A DNA stretch of 25,405 nt from Betaproteobacteria bacterium TMED156 (GTDB lineage Bacteria; Pseudomonadota; Gammaproteobacteria; Burkholderiales; Burkholderiaceae_A). Made by a program: the position numbers and the translations under genes. Shown in pieces: positions 16,124-24,100 of this stretch. The stretch is from NCBI GenBank assembly GCA_002171155.1, contig NHHF01000055.1:1-25405 (forward strand), in the 5' to 3' direction. The notes under the pieces are model-generated. The model was given only the letters and a program-made list of their open reading frames with translations, was not told the DNA's origin and searched no databases. Numbering within the stretch: the stretch's first letter is position 1; every line of letters begins with the position of its first letter.

Positions 16124-18760
16124 ATGGCACTAGTAAATTGCACAATAGATAAAAGATCGGTTTTACTAGCTAAAGGTTCAGCTGTTGGTGGTTCTAGCAC
16201 TGTTACTTTAGAAATAAAACCAGTTGCTGGACACGTTGTCGCTGCTAGTGATTTTACAAACAATACCACAATAGCTTCGCCTATACAATCAATAACACTT
16301 TCAGATAGTGGCACTGCTTATGATGTCAACAACGAGGTTAATGTTGTTGTTGCTTTACAAAGTGGTTTTACACCAACTGTAGATCAAACATTAGTAATAG
16401 ATATAGATGGTGAAGCTACTAGAGTTGATTTAATACCAATTACTGTTAATGGTGAGTTTACGGGTAACTCTTTAACAGATGTAACGTCTACAGCTTCTGG
16501 CGTTAGAGTTGATGATAATAGTTTAAGTGGTGATTATAATTTAATTGAAAACCCTTTCGAAACACATGTTTTTGCTACAATAACTGTAGCACCAACTCTT
16601 AGTACTAGATTTTTTGAAACAGAACCTATAATACAAGTTACTAACAGCTCTTACACAGGTGTTGATTTAAATGATCAATATATTTTTACATATGTAGATA
16701 CTTTTAATTCAGATGGTTTTCATACACAAAGAGTTTACACGTGTTCAATTATAATGCCTCAAGTTGCTAGATCAGGTGACAATATATCAATTACAGCAAC
16801 ATCCGCGGTTATACCTGTTTCTACTAATCTTATAAGAGGTTATCAAATGAATAAAACAGATGCACCTAAAGTTGCTTTAAACAGATCTTTAGCTATATTA
16901 GGCGATGAAGGCGTACGGTTTAAAGTTAGGATCGAAAGAGGTACTTTATCTGGATCAACATTTACACCAGACAGTGCAGATAGGTATTATATATGGACAA
17001 CCTCAGGTGCTGATGTTGCAAATCAATATGCAGAAAGTAAACAAGGTTCTAATACTTTTACAATAGGTAGTAGTGGTATATCAAGAGTACCAATATTTCT
17101 ACCGGCAGAAACAACTGATGGTATTTCTTATCAATTTAATATTGTTCCACAAGGTACAACTACAGTAGAAAATACCGCTTTGGGTTATTTAGCTGATGGC
17201 GTTACGGATGACGCGGGTAATTTAGTTGATATTTTGCAGTTTTATATAGGTAGACTTAAAGATGTTAAATGGGAGGTAGACGCTGTATCATCAGACTCTA
17301 CAATAACTCAAACTGTTGTTTATAAAGATTATTTAGGTAATACAATGAGTTCACCACCAGGTGGTCTTAGTAACTCTGAAAAAGGTACTACAACAGCTAA
17401 ATATGGTTTTGAAATATCTATAGACAGTAATAAAGATTTTTACATGAATGACGAGTCTGGTACCGATGTACTTAGTTTAGATTTAGACAGTGGAGGCGTA
17501 CACACAGCATTACAAGATTCACTTTTATTAGGTGGTTCTAGCCCTTCAGTAACAGGGACAAATATAGTTGATCCTTTTGAATTAGAAGAAGGTGATGTGA
17601 ATGTTACAGTTGGTAACACAGCAACTCAAACGGTAGTTGATTTTACACAAGCAACAATACTTGGAGCGAGTACTGAAGCCAACGAATTAGGTGTAAGTAA
17701 TGGTAGAGCCATAGGCTACACAACATCAGGGTTGGCAGCGAGTGCTGCTAGTGGTATTAGCGCGCCAGGTACAGTTGGTGCGAACACAGACGAAATTGTT
17801 ATAGACTTAACGTTGCAAGAAAGAGAAGCTTTAACTAATTCTTCTTTTGTAAGATTGTCTGATCAAGAATTTAAAATTTTAGGTAGAAGAGGTTATTTTG
17901 TTATTAGTTATTATTCTGCTAATATACTCCGTAGAGGTATTACTAATCTAAAAACAATACCAGTAGCTAAAACCGCTGTTGTATTAGTAGGTAGAAGCCG
18001 TAAGTTTTTACCACTAGATTTTGGAGGTTCTGGCCCTAGCATTAGCTCACAAACGCTTTTGGTTTTTCCAAATAAAGGTTATATATCAAACTCAACTGGA
18101 ACAACACCTTCGTCTGCTATAGACAGAAAAAAGATGCTTATAACAGGAAAAAACTTTTATGTACAAAATTATGGTAACTTAGATGCTAAGTATACTTTTA
18201 ATATAGACAACTTCTCTCAAGTTGTTGCCGCTGGTGGTAATGCTCCTGCTGTAACAGCTAGTTTAGCGCACGCTGTTCCTAGATTCTATATAAAACAGTA
18301 TTTAAATAGTATAGGTACTTTAGTTTACTTTACAGGTACTATAAATTATCCTAACGTAACTAGTGGAGATTTGACTTACGAAGTTCAAAATTTAATTATA
18401 ACTGCATCGCATGGTTTACCAGTTAGTTACAACGCAAGTGCTTTAACAACATCAAGTATAACTGGTACTATAGACGCATACTCTTCATCTGAATTTAATA
18501 ACGCAACCGTGACTTGTACCTCAACTGGTAGTAAAACAATGGCTAATGCAGCTAGCAACCAAAGAACATTAACGCTTGGTAATAGTACCAGCAAATTAAC
18601 ATTTAAAGTAAATAATGGGTCGTATACAACTTTAACAGCGTCACATACTTTAAGAGTAAACATAACAATACAACTAACAGGTAACTTAGCACCACCTTCT
18701 GGACCACCACCAACACAAGGTGGCGGCGGTGAACAGCTTGAGTATGAAGAATTCCTATAA
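16124..18760 (+). CDS. Large beta-rich tail protein, possible fibre or nozzle partner
   Basis: This 878-residue protein starts one base after the nozzle stop (TAATATG). The composition is Ser/Thr/Val/Gly-rich with short strands throughout and almost no long helix. The N-terminus (VNCTIDKRSVLLAKGS) leads into a series of sandwich-like blocks. A basic patch with VVLVGRSRKFLPLDFGG lies near residue 620. The C-terminus is a low-complexity linker PPSGPPPTQGGGG followed by an acidic tip, EQLEYEEFL. No signal peptide, pyocin-knob, collagen or enzyme motif was recognised. Tight coupling with the nozzle gene suggests a physical partner such as a tail hub or appendage, or an adhesin. The Pro/Gly linker with acidic tip may be a docking peptide. 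The function is inferred only from composition and position. Confidence 0.65.
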   Translation: MALVNCTIDKRSVLLAKGSAVGGSSTVTLEIKPVAGHVVAASDFTNNTTIASPIQSITLSDSGTAYDVNNEVNVVVALQSGFTPTVDQTLVIDIDGEATRVDLIPITVNGEFTGNSLTDVTSTASGVRVDDNSLSGDYNLIENPFETHVFATITVAPTLSTRFFETEPIIQVTNSSYTGVDLNDQYIFTYVDTFNSDGFHTQRVYTCSIIMPQVARSGDNISITATSAVIPVSTNLIRGYQMNKTDAPKVALNRSLAILGDEGVRFKVRIERGTLSGSTFTPDSADRYYIWTTSGADVANQYAESKQGSNTFTIGSSGISRVPIFLPAETTDGISYQFNIVPQGTTTVENTALGYLADGVTDDAGNLVDILQFYIGRLKDVKWEVDAVSSDSTITQTVVYKDYLGNTMSSPPGGLSNSEKGTTTAKYGFEISIDSNKDFYMNDESGTDVLSLDLDSGGVHTALQDSLLLGGSSPSVTGTNIVDPFELEEGDVNVTVGNTATQTVVDFTQATILGASTEANELGVSNGRAIGYTTSGLAASAASGISAPGTVGANTDEIVIDLTLQEREALTNSSFVRLSDQEFKILGRRGYFVISYYSANILRRGITNLKTIPVAKTAVVLVGRSRKFLPLDFGGSGPSISSQTLLVFPNKGYISNSTGTTPSSAIDRKKMLITGKNFYVQNYGNLDAKYTFNIDNFSQVVAAGGNAPAVTASLAHAVPRFYIKQYLNSIGTLVYFTGTINYPNVTSGDLTYEVQNLIITASHGLPVSYNASALTTSSITGTIDAYSSSEFNNATVTCTSTGSKTMANAASNQRTLTLGNSTSKLTFKVNNGSYTTLTASHTLRVNITIQLTGNLAPPSGPPPTQGGGGEQLEYEEFL

Positions 18761-18769
18761 ATATTAAAC

Positions 18770-19141
18770 ATGCCAAATATAGTAATACACTTCGGTAATC
18801 CATTAAATGAGGCAGTACAAGCTGATTCAAAAGATATAGCTTACTACGCTGATACTAGCCAAACAACATTTGGTGATGGATCTACAGTGCAGTTTGCTGA
18901 TAACGTTATAAAGCTCGGTCCTATAGTAGATGTTAGTTATGTTAACAACACTATAACAGTTGATTTAGCTAATAGTACTGTTTTACCATCTACAAACGAC
19001 TTTATATTTTTTGCTAAAGACAATAGAGCAAATATGACAAGTTTATTAGGTTACTACAACGAAGTTGAAATGACAAATAACTCTACATCAAAAGCTGAGT
19101 TATACTCTGTTGGTACAGAGATAGTTGAATCTAGTAAATAA
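18770..19141 (+). CDS. Small structural protein, function unknown
   Basis: This 123-residue beta-rich protein has no cysteine and no membrane segment. It contains IVIHFGNPLNEAVQADSKDI, a DVSYVNNTITVDLANST hairpin, FIFFAKDNRANMTSLLGYY and a closing EVEMTNNSTSKAELYSVGTE. The last two stretches are, from memory, seen in small uncharacterised proteins beside internal-protein genes of other marine phages. It starts 9 bases after the previous stop, behind ATATTAAAC, with no Shine-Dalgarno sequence. Position between tail proteins and ejection proteins suggests a minor virion component, for instance a tail plug or cap, but that is a guess. Confidence 0.7.
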   Translation: MPNIVIHFGNPLNEAVQADSKDIAYYADTSQTTFGDGSTVQFADNVIKLGPIVDVSYVNNTITVDLANSTVLPSTNDFIFFAKDNRANMTSLLGYYNEVEMTNNSTSKAELYSVGTEIVESSK

Positions 19142-19173
19142 TGTGTAATTATAAAATAATAAAATAATAGAAC

Positions 19174-19803
19174 ATGGAAAAAAATTCACCATTAAAATTT
19201 CTAGGTCCAATGGCCCTAGCCGCAGCACCCGGTGTATTAAAAGGCGTAGCTGGTTTGGCTGGTGGTTTAATTGGTTCTAAAAAAAGAAGAAGAGAGCAAA
19301 GAGCTGCTCAAAGAGAATACGACTCATATAAAACTCAATTAGAAAACAGAGATACATCTAATCCATATCAAAACATGGAAAACGTGTATGAAGATTTAAC
19401 AGTTAATACACAAGCTGCAGATTTTGCCGCTTCTCAACAAGCTCAAGGTATGGCTAATACTATGGATGCTATGCAAGGTGCTGCTGGTGGATCTGGTATT
19501 GCTGCTTTAGCGCAAGCTATGGCTGGTCAACAAAATCAAGCCGCTCAACAAGCTTCTATTGATATAGGCAGACAAGAACAAGCTAATCAACAAGCTGCTT
19601 TAGGTGAAGCCGGAGCAATACAACAACAGGAAAGACAAGGTGATATTATGTCTAGACAACAACAAAATGCTAAAACAAATATGTTAATGGGTATGTCGCA
19701 AGGTAGATTAGGAGCTGCAAACGCAGCTATGGATCAACAAAGGGCTGCTATAGCTGGTGGTATAGGTGGTATTGCTGGTTCTGTTGGTGGTGCTATAAAA
19801 TAA
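19174..19803 (+). CDS. Internal virion (DNA-ejection) protein with glycine-zipper ends
   Basis: This 209-residue protein has an N-terminal hydrophobic, small-residue segment (FLGPMALAAAPGVLKGVAG and the following AGGLIG, about 9-34) ended by a KKRRRE charge cluster. The middle is Gln/Ala-rich (NPYQNMENVYEDL, then AADFAASQQAQGMANTMDAM and GQQNQAAQQASIDIGRQEQ). The C-terminus is another glycine-rich apolar helix (AAIAGGIGGIAGSVGGAIK). Two membrane-capable glycine-zipper ends around an amphipathic Gln/Ala-rich core resemble podovirus ejection proteins of the T7 gp14 kind, which enter the host envelope to help make a DNA channel. The leader before the ATG is AT-rich (AATAATAGAAC). The next gene begins after three successive TAA triplets. 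The role is inferred from build and position. Confidence 0.7.
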   Translation: MEKNSPLKFLGPMALAAAPGVLKGVAGLAGGLIGSKKRRREQRAAQREYDSYKTQLENRDTSNPYQNMENVYEDLTVNTQAADFAASQQAQGMANTMDAMQGAAGGSGIAALAQAMAGQQNQAAQQASIDIGRQEQANQQAALGEAGAIQQQERQGDIMSRQQQNAKTNMLMGMSQGRLGAANAAMDQQRAAIAGGIGGIAGSVGGAIK

Positions 19804-19810
19804 TAATAAA

Positions 19811-21187
19811 ATGAGTAGATTTACAGATAACAACTTAGCCCGATTTGATCGTCAAATATATGGCGATTATTCTCAAGGAGACCCTAGAATATATGGTAAC
19901 TATATAAACGCTATTAATGCTTTTAATAAGTCATATAACAACTCTACGCGTGGTAGAGGTAGTAATAATCCTGTTGGATCTGTAAAAACACAGTATGAAA
20001 GACAGTTAAGCAAATATATAAATCAGTTACCAGAAGACGTTGATTTAGCTGCTATACCTGAAAAATATAGAAACAACATATCTAGATTTTTAATGACACA
20101 AAAGCAAGAGTATGTTAATGCCGCTAATGTTGTAGACGAATATGAGGTAGGTAGTGAAGGTTACATGCAAACTGTAAGTAAGATGAATACTATAAGAGCT
20201 TCTTTTGAAAGATTAGATGCTCAAATGAAAGCATATGGTTCTAATAAAAAGAATATTGTAGAAGATATAGAAAATCAATCAATATCTTTATATGGTGAAA
20301 ATCAAATGAACGCTAATTTACTAAGAGGTGTTTATAACGAAGAGTATGATTTAAACATAGATGAGTTTGGTAATATTGCTTTTCAAGGTGATGACGGAGT
20401 TGTAAAATTAGATGATCTACCTAGCTATGAAGCTAAAGATTATAAAGTTGCTCAATCAATGATGGATATGGGTGTTAAAGCTTATAAAGCTGGCGTTGTT
20501 TTAAAACCAGGTGATATAATGTATCAAAACTATAGAAACAAATTAAACATAGCTCTAGATCAAGGTGGTGTTCCTACATTAATGTCTGTTATACATGATG
20601 GTTTAGTTGGTGATACTAAAATGATAAACGACCCAAATGTTGCTCAAGCTGTAACAAATTACAACGCTAACCAAATGGGTTTTGAAGAACTTAGAGATGT
20701 GGTTGTTAATAGATACATGAATGTTATAGAAGCCCAGTCTAAAACTGGTTATAAAGTAAAACAAGATAAAATAAATGCAAACTTAAATAACCCTGGTAGT
20801 AAAGTATACAATTCACCTGAATACATAGGTTATCACGAACCAACAGGTGGTAGAATGTTTACACAAAGTATAAGAGGCACAAACCAAGTTGAAACTTATT
20901 ACATAGACCCATCAACAGGCGCAAAAGTAATGCTAAATCAAAAACAACAAACTAACCCAAAAGATGATAAAGCAGGTTTAGGTCCAGTATATGGTCCTTA
21001 CTCAAGCCCGAGTAGAAGTCAAATTATTTCAAATACCTCATATATACCTAACAAAGGTCAAGGCAATAACCCACCCGCTAAAACAGGAAAAGAAAAAGAA
21101 ATAACAGCTTTAATGAAAAAATATCCTCAATATTCAAGAGAACAGGTTGAAGAAATGTACAATAAAATTCAATCTAAATTAAAATAA
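19811..21187 (+). CDS. Internal virion protein, probable cargo or ejection protein
   Basis: This 458-residue, mainly helical and hydrophilic protein is predicted soluble, with no membrane segment. The N-terminus is rich in Tyr and Asn (LARFDRQIYGDYSQGDPRIY). Helical repeats follow: YINQLPEDVDLAAIPEKY, RFLMTQKQEYVNAANVV and MNTIRASFERLDAQMKAYG. A shorter strand-containing part (YDLNIDEFGNIAFQGDDG) comes next. The last 90 residues are a Pro/Gly/Ser-rich linker leading to a helix with ALMKKYPQYSREQVEEMYNK, a small helix-turn-helix-like or anchoring module. It lies between the glycine-zipper protein and the giant virion protein, the usual place for ejection proteins of podoviruses. No peptidoglycan hydrolase motif was seen. 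Alternative: a scaffold for internal proteins. Confidence 0.6.
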   Translation: MSRFTDNNLARFDRQIYGDYSQGDPRIYGNYINAINAFNKSYNNSTRGRGSNNPVGSVKTQYERQLSKYINQLPEDVDLAAIPEKYRNNISRFLMTQKQEYVNAANVVDEYEVGSEGYMQTVSKMNTIRASFERLDAQMKAYGSNKKNIVEDIENQSISLYGENQMNANLLRGVYNEEYDLNIDEFGNIAFQGDDGVVKLDDLPSYEAKDYKVAQSMMDMGVKAYKAGVVLKPGDIMYQNYRNKLNIALDQGGVPTLMSVIHDGLVGDTKMINDPNVAQAVTNYNANQMGFEELRDVVVNRYMNVIEAQSKTGYKVKQDKINANLNNPGSKVYNSPEYIGYHEPTGGRMFTQSIRGTNQVETYYIDPSTGAKVMLNQKQQTNPKDDKAGLGPVYGPYSSPSRSQIISNTSYIPNKGQGNNPPAKTGKEKEITALMKKYPQYSREQVEEMYNKIQSKLK

Positions 21188-21193
21188 AATAGT

Positions 21194-24100
21194 ATGTTTG
21201 AAACTGAAAACGGAATAATTGATATAACCGGATATTCAAGAGATGAACAAGAAAAGTTTTTACTTGAAAATCCAGATGCTGTACCAGTTAACGTTGGACA
21301 AGTTGTTGACTTAGATAAAAATCCACCTGAATCTGAAATGTATAATCTAATACAAGAAGAGGTTAATAAGTTGGAGAGCGAAAGAGTAAAAAGATTTGAA
21401 AAAGTAAAATATGGTACTTATGATTTTGAGTTAAAAAGAAACATAGGCGCTTTTGAAGATAAGGTTCCACCGGTCACTATATTTGAAGACCCTAAAGACT
21501 ATGATATGTATTTAAAGTGGGCGAAAGGTGAGGATTATTTACCAAGTAGAACACTTACACAGCAGGTTGATGATATGTCTAAAGAGTATGATTTAAATTT
21601 AGATCCCGCTACATCTAACAATTATTATAATCAAGAAAAAGATAATTCTTTTGTTAATGAATACTTTGGTGATAATGATTTAAACAAAATAAATAAACTA
21701 GAAGAAATTGGTTTTGATCAAGGTGGTTTTCAAGGTTTTTTAAATAGAAGTAATCTTGCTGATGATTTTAAGCAAGATATGGAAGAGGGTATTTTTACAC
21801 CTAAACTTCAAATAAGAGATATATTTACAATAGGCGCCGGTGGTGTTGCTGGTATAGCTGCTACAGCAAGATCCAAAGCAGATGATGTTGTAGACTTAGA
21901 AGTTGCTAGGCAAAGAACTTTAGCTAGATACATGGACATGTATATGAACGATGTTCATGAGAAAGTTAATAGAAAAAGATTTTATGAAGACTACTTACTT
22001 AATCCTAAAAAGTATGAAGATAAATACACTGATGGTGAAGATGCTTATGGTGATTTTTTAAAAACAAACGGAGAAGTAACCTTATATAATCTTGATGAAT
22101 ATAATAAATATTATAAAGAACAATTTCCACTATTAGTTGCTAGAGAAGCCGAAAACGTTAAGAAACAAAAAAGCTTAGCTTTAGAAAGAGAGTCAGAAAC
22201 AGATGTAGGTGGTTTTTTTAAAGGAGCGGCAGAAACTGTATATGACGCTGGATCAGGTTTTTTAGGAGCTGCAGATGAAACTATAACTTGGCTAGATGAT
22301 TTAATATTGCCAGGTGGCAGCGAAAGGGCTGAGCAAAAAAGATTATTAGATGCTGAAGATGATTACGCTGATGCTAGAAAAAACTTAACATACATGCGTG
22401 TTAGTGGTAAGTCTATTGATTATGATGGTAAAAACTATTTAAAAGATAAACAGGGTAATATATATAACACTACAGATAATATAAATGTAACCAAAACGCT
22501 TGATCAACAAAAACTAAAAACAATAAGTAAGTTAATTGATACTGTAGGTGTTGATGACATAGACTCTAGTTTTAGAGGTTACTCTACAACTGGTGGTCAT
22601 GTTATTGGTAATATATTGTTTCAAATACTAGGAACTAAAGGCGCCGGATCCGCAAGGTTAGTTGGTTCTCAGTTTATAATAAAAGGTAGAAATGCTAGTA
22701 GAGCTTTACGTGGTTTAGGAAATATAACAACTAGAGCAAGAGGATCTAGCGGTAGATTCATAAGCACAAAAGGTACGGCTGGTGTAAAATTACCATTTGA
22801 TGCTAGAATAATGGATGCGTCTGCTTTTCAATCGTTTTATGGAGCTGTTACTGGTTATGAAAATACTATAAGAGAAGCTAAAAAACAAGGTTTAACAGAT
22901 GCTGAAGCAGAAAAACTAGCTAACTTAGCTCAAACACAAATGGCTGTGTTATACGGTTTAACAGGTCCAATAAACCCAAGACTACCAATGTTAAATTGGG
23001 TTGATGATGTTTTAACTAAAAACAACCTTATAAGTAAAGCTATAAATGAGTATAAAAAAACAGGATCAAAAGAAGCTTTTAAAAAATCTATAGGAGGTAC
23101 AATAAAACAAATACTTCCAAATAGAAAAACTTTATTAGGTTTTATAAATGAAGGCTCTAAAGAAGTTATACAAGAAAACATACAACAAGCCGGTGAATTT
23201 TTTGTTGTCAATAGAAATGTTAATGAAGAAGCTGGTTTTGATTTAGTAAAAGCAGATTATAGTGTAGATGATTTTATATCAACTAGTATATTGTCTATGG
23301 CTGCTGGTGGTTTATTAGGTGGAGCCAGTTCTGCTAAATTTAATTTCAAACAAGATCCAAACGCTAGAGTAGCAAATTTATATCAATTATCAAGAGACAT
23401 GAAGTCTTCTAAGAAGTTAATTGATTTTGCTGTTAAAAAAGGTAGAATAACACAAGGCGAAGCTAACGATATTTTAAAACAAGCAGAGGCAGTTGGCAAA
23501 GCTTCTAATAGTACACCAGCTTGGATGTTACAGTCTCCAAACTCTTTTATAGAGTATGCTATGAAAGGTCAAGAGATAGATGAAATAAAAAGAAAAAGAG
23601 ATAAAAAAGATAAACAGTTTCATGCTAAGTTTAACGAGCAAATAAAAACGCTTGAACAAGAGATGCAAGAAATAGCAGACGCAGCATCTGAAGAAGCTAT
23701 AAAAAAAGAAACTGATATTGTTAAGAAAGTAGTTGGTGAAGAAAATGTAGTTGTTTTCGATAACGTCGCACAAATGATAGAAGCTGGTTTTAGTGATCTT
23801 ACTGATTTAATGTCTGATGGTTTTTTAGAAAAAGATGGTAAGATTTATATTAACAAGCAAGCTGCTCAAGCAACTCAAGCTGTATCTGTTGCTTCACACG
23901 AATTACTACACAAAGTTTTAAAAGCTGAGTTTAAGAATAATCCTGAAATGAAAAGGATTGTTAAAGAGTTTAAGGCTATATTAAAAAACAAAGGCGTTCT
24001 TGATCCTATAGAAAACCGTATGAAAATATATAGAAAGCGAGGTATTGATGTTGACGGTAAAGATGCTGACGAATACTTTACAGCTTTCTCTGATGCAATA

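Noticed and set aside
18427..18771. 114-codon reverse-strand frame over the end of the large tail gene
   Set aside because: Its cysteine/proline-rich start is only the mirror of the Pro/Gly linker; all convincing genes are on the + strand.
22930..23211. 93-codon reverse-strand frame in the giant gene
   Set aside because: The forward frame is open through the whole region with coherent composition; this is a shadow.
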